Source: Psilocybe azurescens (taxonomy: Eukaryota > Basidiomycota > Agaricomycetes > Agaricales > Agrocybaceae). Taken from it: a stretch of 34,505 bases of DNA. Position numbers and translations under genes: made by a program. The notes under the pieces were generated by a model. It made no database searches, was not told the DNA's origin, and saw nothing but the letters and a program-made list of their open reading frames with translations. The DNA is taken from contig JAJIRX010001077.1 in NCBI GenBank assembly GCA_023853785.1, forward strand, positions 1-34,505, given 5' to 3'. Below, one piece after another: positions 10,930-21,189 of this stretch. Every line of letters starts with the position of its first letter. Position 1 is the first letter of the stretch.

Positions 10930-11158
10930 TCTTGAAGTTCTTTTAGTAAAATACACACAGAAGGCGAATCAGTACTTTCTCGATCTTTTGACTGATGAAC
11001 GAGGTTCCGATCTAGTGTTTATGGTCCGTAGCATCCAGATTACCGTGGATATTGAACTTGTTATCCTTCAAGAAACAACGAATCTCCACGGCCTGTTCGA
11101 ATCATCGAATCATCAAGCACATGTCAATCTCGGCTCCCTTCATCTGCGCATATAGGGC
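10930..11158 (+). pseudogene. Fragment of a second F-box-like gene (right arm)
   Basis: An exon 1 fragment with FLDLLTDERGSDLVFM and LQETTNLHGLFES, stopping at 11153-11155. It matches the middle of exon 1 in the full copies and the left-arm fragment at 2580-2812. Sequence passes at about 11213 into the SKG6-like tail. The counterpart that is least truncated is copy F (21190-22410), which follows copy E at the same distance. Confidence 0.7.
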
Positions 11159-11212
11159 CTTTGTTCCCTCTTGTGAAAGAATACTCAGTCTGCATGGTAT
11201 TTGGGCTTACGG

Positions 11213-11523
11213 CACATCACCGCCGTCGATACCCGGCCAGGCTCAAGTGCCTTCACCTTCGTATCTCGCCTCGTCTTACCCCTCTGCAACAGCAGCGGGA
11301 AGTGTGCCGAACGCCTATACCCAGAATAATGGAAACACCGCCTACACCTACTCCAGGGCCCACCTCCTTCCAACAACAGCAATAAAATACCCTTAACAAT
11401 ACAATGCACAATAATATCACAAGTGCAAAGGCACAGCCGAAAAAGTCAAGCCTGCTCGCGTGCCCATTCTCGGGCGACAGGTCGATATGGCTCGATCGGA
11501 GTCCGCATACGCATCCCACTTAG
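11213..11523 (+). pseudogene. C-terminal fragment of SKG6-like gene (right arm)
   Basis: Matches 7965-8277 of the membrane-protein locus, from the SPPSIPGQAQVPS words to the terminal stop at 11521-11523. The frame is shifted near 11305 compared with the natural tail. No membrane segment precedes it; it is joined to an F-box exon fragment. Confidence 0.7.
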
Positions 11524-12423
11524 TCCAAGTCTTGGTCGCATCCTTCAACTCCCACTTAGTCGCAGCCTTAGTCGTGTGGAAGCTCGGGATCGAGATAGGA
11601 CACATGTGTCGTGCCATGAGAGGAACCTTTATCTGATCTGGAGTGACTCTACTCTCTCTGGTTATTTGGACGTCATCGCGTGCGGTCTGAACTCTGATTA
11701 TATACCCGTCTATCTTTGAATCCCCATTTCTCAGTACTACACTGCTAATGTTATAATTGTAATTTGAAATATAGTCACTACCTATCCAATATGTATTTAC
11801 TTGCTGACTACTCATTGGCACGTGGTACGGCGGTAGTCTCTTCACGTACTTCGTTTTTTCAAGTCCAGGTCGGGCCAACCGTACGCGAATGTCGAAAAGG
11901 TATGAGATACATGGTATAAGACTGGTATAGCTGCTAGCCTCTGCTAGCATATGACACGAAGATACTGGAATTCTGGAATGGGTCAGAGCCTCTGTCAATA
12001 AACAGGTTATTAACAGGTTATTAACACCCAAGTATTAACCTGTCTATTAACATCGTATTTCCGACCATACAAACTGGCCGCGGGTGATAATGAAACTGGC
12101 TGAACTCGAGATGGAAAGGATCTCGTGGTAGTATAGTAGTCAACCCGGCGTAGATATCAGAAATCAGACTAAATTTGCCCTGCAAGATTAATTGAGAACA
12201 ATTGAAGGGAAATGTGTTCATTTAGGACCATAAACAAACATATATAAGAAATACTATCAAAATAGGTCACAATTTGCAGTTTTCGTAGCAAAACGAAATT
12301 TGGAACGATTGACATGATGCAGGTACCTCTGAATCCTCTTGGCCTCCTCTTCCTGCTGTGCACTAACATCTGTTAAAAGACTATCCCACCACGATTCCGG
12401 CCGGCTCTCGACGCGTCCACACC
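11524..12423 (+). repeat. SKG6-like 3' flank, second plus-strand copy, upstream of F-box C
   Basis: No gene is seen. It corresponds to 8278-9200 and to the inverse of 1470-2218. It contains a near-perfect repeat of aacaggttattaac around 12001-12022. Confidence 0.6.
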
Positions 12424-13857
12424 ATGACGACCTCGAACATTACCTTCCCACTCGAGCTCGTAGAGGCATTCGTGGAGCAATTAGCACCAGGAAGTGGTAC
12501 CATTCGCGAGAGAGATATTCGAGACTCTGATTGCCTGCACCTTGGCCTCAAAATATTTCTCATTCGCCGCTCGCAAGCGCCTGTTTTCAAACCTTGTGGT
12601 CGATAGGCAGCCAAAACACCTGTTACGCAAGCGCACTTCGCGGAGTAAAACGCTCACAGAAGAAAAAACATCAAGACGAATCGATACTTTTCTCGATCTC
12701 TTAACTGACGAACGAAGTTCCGATCTAGCACTCATGGTCCGCAGCCTTCATATTATCGTGGACAGAGAACGCATTATTCTTCAAGAAGGAATGCATCTTC
12801 AAGAACTCCTCACAGCTTTGAGTTATCGAGCACATAACCTCAGCTCTCTGCAACTGCGCGTATGTGCCAATCGTTCTCTCTCGTGGACGAGAATTCCTCA
12901 GAAAACGGCCGATGGCCTACAAGCACTCTGCCGCTCTCTTCCTGTACACCATCTCAGCTTCAGTTATGTGTATGATATACCATCTACCATTGCCTCAGTT
13001 CAGGAATGTCCTCACCTTCGATACATCAACCTTAAGGATTCAAAAATTGGGACATTCGAGGGAAGCATGACAGCGGGATCGAATATATCGCGCGCAAGTG
13101 TAACGTCGGGGAACTTGGATCTTCTGGGTAGTCTCCCTAGACTCGGCAGTTACGAGATATGCTACACTTCCGATGAACAAACACATATCGTCGGTATCGA
13201 TATCACTATTCAGCTACTTGACGATGCACAGCGACTTAACCAACTTCTATCCGATCAACGTGTCCGCTCTTCTTTAAGACACTGTTGCTGGTAAGTAGAT
13301 ACTTGGACGCCGCTAATGCTATCTCTTACTGATTCTCAGTGTGTCATCTTTGAATAGCACCTTTAGTGACATCTACCGACCTTTCTTGACAACCACGGCC
13401 GTTGATTTCGGAGCTATGGTTCTGCTTCACCAGCTTGCCATCGAATTGCGCATTGACCTCTATCAGAGACATGATGCGAGATTTTCAGACATTACGGACG
13501 CTGTGAACTCCTTGATTGACTGCCTATACTATGGAAACACCAAATCTGCACTGCAGGAAATCAAGGTCACACTCAACATAGAACATATTTTTACAAGGGA
13601 ACAAGCACGTTTCATCCTGTCGATTTCAGTCCCCTTCAAAGACTGAGAATCGATTCCCTACGGAAGAAGCATCCACTGATCCAATCGACCCAGTTTTGCA
13701 TGAATATCCGGTTTATGCCACGTAATTCAGCGCCCCCGAAGTCCAACCGTCTGTCGAGGAGGTCGTTCGCAAACTGATCACCGACGCCATCACCCTCCCT
13801 CCTGTTGACGAATCCCTGCTTCCCAAAATTCACATTTGCGCGAAGAGAGAGCACTAA
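12424..13857 (+). pseudogene. F-box-like gene copy C (three frame breaks)
   Basis: Exon 1 is 12424-13290, the intron 13291-13357 (GTAAGT...GAATAG) and exon 2 13358-13857. Loss of one GA dinucleotide in a GA run near 12510 moves the frame after about 29 codons. The continuing frame then stays open to the splice donor. Exon 2 has a 1-bp loss near 13588 and a 2-bp gain near 13730 in a C run; the latter is shared with copy E. The F-box-like start FPLELVEAFVEQLAPG is intact. The shared insertion with E suggests common ancestry or gene conversion between C and E over their 3' ends. Confidence 0.8.
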
Positions 13858-14239
13858 AATATGTGCAAATATTTGGTTACTCGAGGACTCACATTGGATT
13901 CACAACGGTGAGTCCGACGATGCTAGCATAACAATTTATTCTCCGAAGACACCTCATCTCACATGGAACACGCGCTCGATACCAACAATAAGGCCCAGTG
14001 CTCTTATTCCACCGTGTCCCCACGCTCGTTGATGTTGCGCTGCGTAAAGGGTGATCGATGGCAGCTAAAGCATCTCACGTCAGCATACATGGCAAGTCTG
14101 TAGAGGGAATGTATCGCTTACTATCGTATTATCCGCAGGTTGTGCTACTACGTTGCTGAAATGCGGAATGCTGGCTTTCGGTGGTAACACGTAAATAAGA
14201 GTCGTTAGATTCACGGAAATCTTGATGATTGTCTTGAAA
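13858..14239. other. Spacer after F-box C
   Basis: No gene is seen. This is the same family of spacer as 10627-10929 and 18105-18485, with the conserved acaatttattctcc and ggtaacacgtaaat words. Confidence 0.5.
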
Positions 14240-14383
14240 TTCTTTCAGTAAAACACGCATAAAAGAAAAATCTAAGCGAATTAGTACTTTTCTCGATCTT
14301 TTGGCGGATGAACGAAGTTCCGATCTGGCGCTTATGGTCCACAGCCTCCAGACCACCGTGGTATCAAACTTGTTATGCTTCAA
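14240..14383 (+). pseudogene. Second F-box-like gene fragment, cut by an inverted SKG6-like copy
   Basis: The fragment carries the FLDLLADERSSDLALM region of exon 1. Homology to the F-box family ends at the codons for LLCFK, about 14383. From the next base the minus-strand sequence is the GEEFD region of the SKG6-like gene. The junction is therefore nearly base-precise, with no intervening filler visible. Confidence 0.7.
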
Positions 14384-15780
14384 GAGTCAAACTCCTCTCC
14401 GTCTGAGAGGCCTTTTCCTTCTTTCCTCTTGCCCTGGTTCGTGGGTGTATGCGCATGCGGTGCCTCCAATTTCCGACGACGGCGGTGAGAGCGAGGCAGA
14501 GGAGTAGGATGAACCCCGGGGTGTCTTTGCGATCACGGCGGTCCCGGAGGAGCTGCCCGAATTGTTCGGTGTAGCATCGATGAGAGAGGTAGGTAGTTGT
14601 GATGTGAAATATGATATAAATAAGAAAAGGAAGAATGGTGTTAGCGGTCTTCGATCGTCGGATGGTTTGTGGCTAGAAGTAGAAGAAAAGAGTACGTACA
14701 GTGATAACATGACCGTTGACCGATGTCACGATGGTCGTGCTGTTTTATAGAGGCGTTGCACCAGGGAAGGGCAGTGAGAGGGTAGTGCTGTCAGAGAACG
14801 AGGATGTGCTTGATGAAGATGTATCGGACGGTGTAGAGTCAGAGTGGGGGGGGATTGGTAGGCGGATCTGAGATGCTCGTTGACGGTGGTAGGGATGTAA
14901 GGCCTGGAATCTGTCACCGATGGTGGTAGACTGGTTCTATTCGGGATTTGTCAAGAGCAGATTCACCAAGAGATAGTGCGAATTTGCTCACAGCTAAGTA
15001 CTTGGTGGTGTGCTCGTGGTGGGAACAGAGGTGGAGGTAATGTTCGGTGTAATAGTAACGGAAGTCTGCACCACAATAGAGTGTCAGACATTATGCAATA
15101 ATAATAAAAGAAAGCTCTTCGCTCACAGAATTCAACGATGATCCTGCAGGAAGATTGGAAAGAGTCGTCGAGGATGTGGGCGTAGAGGATTTGGGCGCAG
15201 ATGAAGTGGTCTGCCGGGGAAGAAGCTGCATGACGAAAGAGCCCTCAATGTTGACGTTGAGGCCTGAGGCCTGAGGAGTAAAGGGAAGGTTGTTCGAAGT
15301 TCAAGCTCAAGCTCAAGGGACCAGGATCAGTCTACACATGCCGTTTCTACACTGCCACAATTCCCATTGGTGCCGATCCAAGCTCAGTGCCTCGGTTCGG
15401 AGAAAGCCGTTTGGTTTGGCGGCTACATACAAATCCACTGTCCTCTTCCATCCAACTTCTAACTGAGTCATGTAATTCTTGCTGCCCACACTTACACGCT
15501 CTATTTCTCATAAAATACGAGGAAAACCGAACATTTCATAGGAACAAGGAGGCTGAGGAAGAAATCCCTCTCACGGATCACCAGTTGTTGGACATAGCGT
15601 GAAAGCCGCAGGACGCACAAAGGGCAACCATGGCCTCTGGGTGCTACTTAATATAGTTGATGATGATAGAAAGTGCCTTCAAACTCTGAAGGAAAGATAT
15701 ACTGTAGAGGTTGCAGGGCTGGACCATCGTTGCCAATGAGGAATGGGTGACGGGGAAAAGGTGAATGTCATGGCCGACTC
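14384..15780 (-). pseudogene. Membrane protein (SKG6-like) gene, copy 2, inverted and decayed
   Basis: On the minus strand it follows copy 1 (5.9-7.4 kb) exon by exon: the start-proximal conserved block (around 15560-15600), the stalk exons near 15225-15190 and 15050-14990, the Ser/Thr stalk near 14940-14720, an intron, then the juxtamembrane and membrane region near 14600-14450. It carries an in-frame TAG in the conserved exon near 15330, and frame changes in the membrane segment replace the hydrophobic stretch. It ends at GEEFD, where the F-box fragment begins, so the cytoplasmic tail is missing. Non-functional as a membrane protein. Confidence 0.65.
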
Positions 15781-15955
15781 CGGACATAAGAGTTAAACGT
15801 TGACGTTGAACTTTGTTGACATTGGACTTGATAAAAATCCAGGTAAGATTTCCCTTCCATGTCATTAGGCCACAACATGACACCCACCGGAACCTAATGT
15901 TAGAAAAATCACTACATAAACCTACTGCCTACCTAAACATTATTTCAAATTCTCA

Positions 15956-16336
15956 TCACTCGCATCTTGTGTTCAAATAGACCGTATCCGCTGCACGCCG
16001 TAGGCGTCTATTCTCAACACTTGCAGTTGTTCGAGGCGCTCGGCAACTACATCTGCGGAAGCGCTTACGCACTGAAAATAAATCAGATACAGCTACGTGT
16101 ATGGGAATCACTACTGTAATTGATCTCTTGATACATAGCCCTGTGGGGCCTACCATCATCGGGCTCTCGACACGCTTGTAGTCGATTGAGAGGCACGACA
16201 ACCACATGCACCCAGGCGCGTAGCTAACCCATTTTTGGATAACTTTGCATAATCTTCCAAGGATGGCAGGTAGCAGATGTATTTCACGCCCACGTTCGTC
16301 TATATCCACATCTACATTCGCTCCCAATGCAAACAT
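15956..16336 (-). CDS. Unknown gene X, copy 2
   Basis: ATG at 16336 opens MFALGANVDVDIDERGREIH and the frame stays open to 15956 (126 codons). An alternative two-exon model uses a GT donor after the SPMM codons (about 16154) and a tttcag acceptor about 82 nt later. Exon 2 would then read ADVVAERLEQLQVLRI and stop a little before 15980. This second reading has a more natural amphipathic composition and is also supported by copy 1. No signal peptide or membrane segment is seen and I do not recognise the family. It is divergent from F-box copy D across about 345 bp, as copy 1 is from copy A, which suggests a shared bidirectional promoter. Confidence 0.4.
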   Translation of the reverse strand: MFALGANVDVDIDERGREIHLLPAILGRLCKVIQKWVSYAPGCMWLSCLSIDYKRVESPMMVGPTGLCIKRSITVVIPIHVAVSDLFSVRKRFRRCSCRAPRTTASVENRRLRRAADTVYLNTRCE

Positions 16337-16399
16337 GTGTCCACTTGCCGGAACCCTGTCAAATCAATGTGTCTCAGCGATATGGTGATCTGATTACGG

Positions 16400-16681
16400 G
16401 TGAGCCCATCCATAGTAAGATTTCTTTCTTCAAAGCAAGACGCAGGCATGACAGATACGTACCATGCATATTTAAATTTAGAACGATTGATAGGCTTTAC
16501 ACCGCCTCACGACGCATGTGTATTGGGATATTTGTCGTACTGTCATTGTTCGACTCCGCAACTGTTGCGCCTTCACTTAAACCACTCAACCTCTGCTTTG
16601 CGACCTCTGCCCGTCGTGGACTAACGTCTATCGAAAGTCCATCTCACTGCGATTCCGGCCAGCTTCCGACTCACCCTGATT
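16400..16681 (+). promoter_or_regulatory. Upstream region of F-box copy D, shared with A and E
   Basis: Conserved with 19085-19377 and the inverse of 4640-4925. It contains the AT-rich core ATATTTAAATTTAGAAC near 16468 and several shared blocks (ggctttacaccgcc, tgggatattt, ctaacgtctatc). It lies between divergent X copy 2 and F-box D. Confidence 0.5.
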
Positions 16682-18103
16682 ATGACGACCTCAAACATTA
16701 CATTCCCACTCGAGCTCGTAGAGGCATTCGTGGAACAGTTAGCACCAGGAAGTGGTACCATTCTCGAGGACGAGTTGTTCCAGACTGTCATTGCCTGCAC
16801 CTTGGCCTCAAAATATTTTTCATTCGCTGCTCGCAAACGCCTGTTTTCAGCCCTTATAATCGATAGTCAGCCAAGGCATCTGTTACAAAAGACCACTTTA
16901 CGGAGTCAACCACGGACAGAAGAAGAAATATCAAGACGAATCAATAGTTTTCTCAATCTCCTAGCCGACGAACGAAGTTCAGATTTAGCGCTCATGGTCC
17001 GCAGTCTGCATATTATCGTGGACACCGAACGCGTTATTCTTCAACAAGCTGCGAATCTTCGCGGTCTCCTTAGGTCTTTGAGTCATCGAGCACATAGCCT
17101 CAGTATTCTGGGGGTATACGGCCGTAAATGGTTCTCGTGGACGATGATTCCCCAGGAAACGGCTGATGGCCTACAAGCCCTCTGCCGCTCTCTTCCCGTA
17201 AACCGTCTCATCTTCAGTGGTGTTCAGGATATACCACCCATCATCGCCTCGGGTCAAGAAGGCCCTCACCTTCGATACATTGACTTTACGGGTTCAAATT
17301 TTGGGAAAGTTGAAACAGGCATAGCAGCAGGATCGAATATATCACCCGCGAGAATTGTAATGTCGGGGAACTCGGAGGTTTTGAGCAGTCTCCCTAGAGA
17401 CGGCAGATACGAGATATGCTACACTTCCGATGGACGAACACATATCGTTGGTATCAATATCTCTATTCTGTCAAACGACGATGGACAACCACTTAACCGA
17501 CTGCTATGCGATGAACGCGTCCGCTCTTCTTTGAGATACTGTTGCTGGTAAGTCGATACCTAGACGCCGCTATCTCTTACTAATTCTTGTTTAATCTTTG
17601 AATAGCACCTTTATTGGCATGTACACACCTTTGTTGACAACCATGTCCATTGATTTCGGAACTATGGGTCTGCTTCGCCAGCTTGCCATCGAAAGGCGCA
17701 TTGGCCTCTATCAGAGACATGATGAAAGATTTGAAGCCATTACGGACGCTATGAAAACCTTTATCCACTGGTTATACTATGGAAACACCAGATCTGGACT
17801 ACAGGAAATCAAGGTCACTCTCAGCGTAGAACGTATTTGGTACAGGGGGAAAACATGTTTGATTCTGTCGATTTCAGTTCCCTCCAAAGACTGAGAATAG
17901 ATTCCCTACGGAAGAAGCATCCGCTGATCCAATCGACTCAGTTTTGTATGAATATTGGGCTCATGCAGGATCATTCTGGGCCTGAAGTCCAACCCTTGGT
18001 CGAAGAGATCATTCGCAAACTGATCACCGACGCAATCACCCTTCCTCCGGTTGACAAATCCTTGCTTCCCAAAATTCATATTTGCGCGAAGATGGGGTAT
18101 TAA
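16682..18103 (+). pseudogene. F-box-like gene copy D (exon 1 intact, one frameshift in exon 2)
   Basis: Exon 1 is 16682-17547 and fully open. It contains the F-box-like start FPLELVEAFVEQLAPG and the CTLASKYFSFAARKRLFSAL helix region, followed by the longer Leu-rich part with FLNLLADERSSDLALM and FSWTMIPQETADGLQALC. The intron is 17548-17605 (GTAAGT...GAATAG, 58 nt). Exon 2 is 17606-18103, but a 1-bp loss near 17849-17853, in a G/A run, diverts the frame to a stop at 17892-17894. The remainder is open in another frame to the TAA at 18101. A truncated product of about 385 residues is possible, so this copy could still be partly functional. The full family length would be about 454 residues. 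Confidence 0.75.
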
Positions 18104-18485
18104 AATGTGTGCAAATATTCTGTTACTCGAGGACCCACATTGGACCTGAGTCCACCGACATTTATATGACAATTTATTCTCCAGAAGATATTTCATTTAC
18201 CATGGAACGCACGCCCGATTCCGACAATAAACCCCAATGCTCTTACTTCCCCTGCCCTCACGCTCGTTCATTTTGCGCTGCGTAAAGGATGATCGATGGC
18301 GGCTAGAGCATCGCCGGTCAGCATGCATGGGCAGGCTGTAGAAAGAATGTATCACTTACTATTTTATTCTGTACAGGTCTTGCTACTACGTTGCTGCAAT
18401 GCGGAAAGCTGGCTATCGGTGATAACACGTAAATAGGATCCGCTAGATTTATGGAAGTCTTGATGACTGTCTTAAAGTTCTTCTA
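18104..18485. other. Spacer after F-box D
   Basis: No gene is seen. Same spacer family as after copies B, C and E. It breaks off at about 18485, just where the second F-box fragment would begin. Confidence 0.5.
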
Positions 18486-18559
18486 ACAGTGTGCTGATTT
18501 AAATATGAACATTTGAGGCCAGATAGCTGTATTTCTCTTACCGTAGAGATTCATAGGTG

Positions 18560-18800
18560 TTGCGATGTAGTTGGGTGGGACGTGGATGAAAATGCCGACG
18601 TAGCGACTGGTTTCACTGTTAAATCAGAATATCAATTGATGATATCTTACTGCAGTTTGGTATGGAGTTAAGTCGCGTCCACTGGACGGTCCGGGAATAG
18701 GATTGGTGGGTGTCGTAGATGATAACGACGGAGATGAAGTGGTTGGCTGGGGAATGTGCTGCTTATTGACACTTACTGAATGAAAAATACAGTTCTCGCG
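18560..18800 (-). pseudogene. Third SKG6-like fragment (Ser/Thr stalk exon only)
   Basis: The minus strand reads QPTTSSPSLSSTTPTNP, matching the PRQTTSSASTSSTKLLNPP stalk exon of copy 1. The DNA around 18730-18762 aligns with 15197-15232 of copy 2 (shared gatgaagtggt...ggggaa...gctgc). No other exon of the gene is recognisable nearby. It sits in the segment that replaces the second F-box gene between copies D and E. Confidence 0.5.
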
Positions 18801-19084
18801 TCGCATCTAAAATTATCTATTTCGGACCACGCCAGCCTTTTGCTAACTTCCCATTGAACATGGCCCAAGTTTTATATTACTCATATGACGCCATCACAGA
18901 TACAAATTCGCCATTATCGATTACATGCACTTCAAAGACGTCGAAGGTTCTGATCGAAATGGGAGGAGCCTAGTGCTTCTAATGTTGCTGTGGTAGATGC
19001 AGTGTTGGTAGATCGTTGCTGGCTAGGATAGTTGGCCAATATGGACCCATTCAAACGCTGGGCCTAGACACGTAATAGTATTGT
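18801..19084. other. Unassigned spacer before F-box E promoter
   Basis: No gene or repeat partner was found within the window for this 280-bp stretch. Confidence 0.3.
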
Positions 19085-19377
19085 ATGTGATTCCATCCAT
19101 AGTAAGATTGCTTTCTTCAAAGTAAGCCACAGGCATGACAGATATGTAGCAAACAGATTTAAATTTAGAACGATTGATGGGCTTTACACCGCCCCACGAT
19201 GCACGTGCATGCAACTGTATTGGGATATTTCTCGTACTGTCACTCGACTCTGCGATTGTAGCCTCTTCACCTATACCATTCAACCTCTGCTTTGCCACCT
19301 CTGCCGGTCATGGACTAACGTCTATCAAAATTCTATCCCACCACAATTGCGGCCGACTTCCGACTCTCTCCCACACC
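19085..19377 (+). promoter_or_regulatory. Upstream region of F-box copy E
   Basis: Related to 16400-16681 and the inverse of 4640-4925. It holds the shared core ATTTAAATTTAGAACGATTG at 19157-19176. The frame of exon 1 stays open upstream of the chosen ATG as far as about 19174, but the corresponding region in D is not in frame, which supports its being untranslated or promoter DNA. Confidence 0.5.
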
Positions 19378-20758
19378 ATGACAACCTCAAACATTACCTT
19401 CCCACTCGAGCTCGTGGAGGCATTCGTGGAGCAATTAGCACCAGGCAGTGGTGTCATTCAAGAGAAAGAGATATTCGAGGCTCTCATTGCCTGCACTTTG
19501 ACCTCAAAATATTTTTCATTCGCCGCTCGCAAGCGCCTGTTTTCAACCCTTGTGGTCGATCGAGAGCCGAAGCATACGCGACAAATGAGGGATTGGGCCA
19601 TGGTGCGCACAGAACGACAAATATCAAGACGAATCAATACTTTTATCGATCTCTTAGCTGATGAACGAAGTTCCGATCTAGCACTCATGGTCCGCAGTCT
19701 CCATATTATCGTGGACAGCAAACGCGTTATTCTTCGAGCAGCAACGAATCTGCACGACCTCCTCAGAGTTTTAGGTCATCGAGCACAAAAACTAAGCATT
19801 CTGCGGATATACGGCCGTATCTCCTTCTCGTGGACGACTATTCCTCAGGAAACAGCCGATGGCCTACAAGTCCTCTGCCGATTGCTTCCTGTAAACCGTC
19901 TCAGCTTCAATCGTGTGTATGATATACCATTTACCATCGTCTCGGTCCAAGAAGGTCCTCACCTTCGATACATCAACTTTAAGAATTCAAAATTTCGGAA
20001 AATTGAAGCAGACATGGCAACAGGATCGAATATATTGCCCGCGAATGTCACGTCGGGGAACTTGGATCTTCTGGGTAGTCTCCCTACACGCGGCATTTAC
20101 GAGATATGTTACACTTCCGATGGAAAAACACATATTGTCGGTATGGATATCATTATTCAGGTATTTGACGATTCACAACGACTTAACCAACTTCTATGTG
20201 ATGAACGTGTCCGCTCTTCTTTGAGATACTGTTACTGGTAAGTCGATACCTGGACGCTGCTATCTCTTATTGATTCTTGTGTAACGTAATAGCATCTTCA
20301 GTGACATCTACGAACCTTTGTTGACAACCATGGCCGTTGATTTCGGAACTATGGTTCTGCTTCGCCAGCTTGCCATCGAATTGCGCATTGGCCTCTATCA
20401 AAGATTTGAAACCACCATGGACGCTATAACCTCTGAGATGCGCGTGGACCTCTATCAGAGATATGAAGACATCACAGATGCTATGAACACCTTGATTGAC
20501 TATTTATACTACGGAAACGCCAAATCTGCACTGCAGGAAATCAAGGTCACTCTCAACGTCGGACATGTTTTGTACAAGGGGACAAACATGTTTGATCCTG
20601 TCGATTTCGGTTCTCTCCAAAGACTGAAAATCGATTCCCTACGGCAGAAGCATCCACTGATCCAATCGATACATTTTTGCATGAATATCGGGCTTGTGCC
20701 GCGTAATTCTGAGCCCCCGAAATCCAATCGTCGATCGAGGAGATTGTTCGCAAACTGA
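19378..20758 (+). CDS. F-box-like protein, copy E (the only copy with an open two-exon frame)
   Basis: Exon 1 is 19378-20237, the intron 20238-20292 (GTAAGT...AATAG, 55 nt, phase 2) and exon 2 20293-20758, giving 441 residues. Residues 8-60 (FPLELVEAFVEQLAPG to ARKRLFSTLVV) form a degenerate F-box-like region. The rest is Leu-rich and repeat-like, with no membrane segment. The likely role, by family, is substrate recognition for an SCF-type ubiquitin ligase in cytoplasm or nucleus; this is inference from the N-terminus. I chose the ATG at 19378 because it is shared by all copies (MTTSNITFPLELV). The C-terminus is odd: a 2-bp gain near 20712, also present in copy C, replaces the last ~50 residues seen in D with a short basic tail ending RRSRRLFAN. 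Exon 2 also has a lineage-specific insertion (duplicated RVDLYQRYE-type words, 20400-20470). Confidence 0.75.
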
Positions 20759-21189
20759 TCACCGACGCCATCATCCTCCCTCCGATTGACGAATCCTTGC
20801 TTCCCAAAATTCATATTTGCATGAAGAGAGAGGACTGAAATATTTGTTACTCGAGGTCTCACATTAGGCTCACCACGGCTGAGTTCGCCAATATTTGTAT
20901 ACTCCGGAAGATACCATGTAACACACGCGCTCGATGCCGCCAATAAGCCCTGATGCCCTTATTCTACCGTGCCCCCACGCTCGTTCATTTTGCGCTTCGT
21001 AGAGGATGATTGATAGTGGCTAGACCACTGCAGGTCAGCATGCATGGATAATCTATCGAGAGAATGTATTACTTACTATCGTTTTCTCCACTGGTTTTGG
21101 CACTATCTTGGCGGAATGTGGAAAGCTGGCTTTTAGCGGTAACACGTCAATTAGAGTCGTCAGATTCACGGAAGATTTGATGACTGCCT
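20759..21189. other. Lost 3' end of copy E and spacer
   Basis: Out-of-frame remainder of the ancestral exon 2 (to about 20838), followed by the spacer family seen after the other copies. No further gene. Confidence 0.45.

Larger units (their letters stand above)
9115..12325 (+). repeat. Right arm of large inverted segmental duplication
   Basis: This is collinear with the minus strand of 1462-4700: F-box copy B, second F-box fragment, SKG6-like tail and 3' flank. The last shared block is the cgaaatttggaac word near 12292-12305 and its surroundings. A related but shorter upstream block also occurs before copy C (12310-12423). Confidence 0.85.

Noticed and set aside
19174..19377. 68-codon in-frame upstream extension of F-box copy E
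   Set aside because: The corresponding region upstream of D is in a different frame, and all copies share the MTTSN/MTISN start, so the extension is probably leader or promoter DNA. A longer N-terminus in E alone cannot be excluded.
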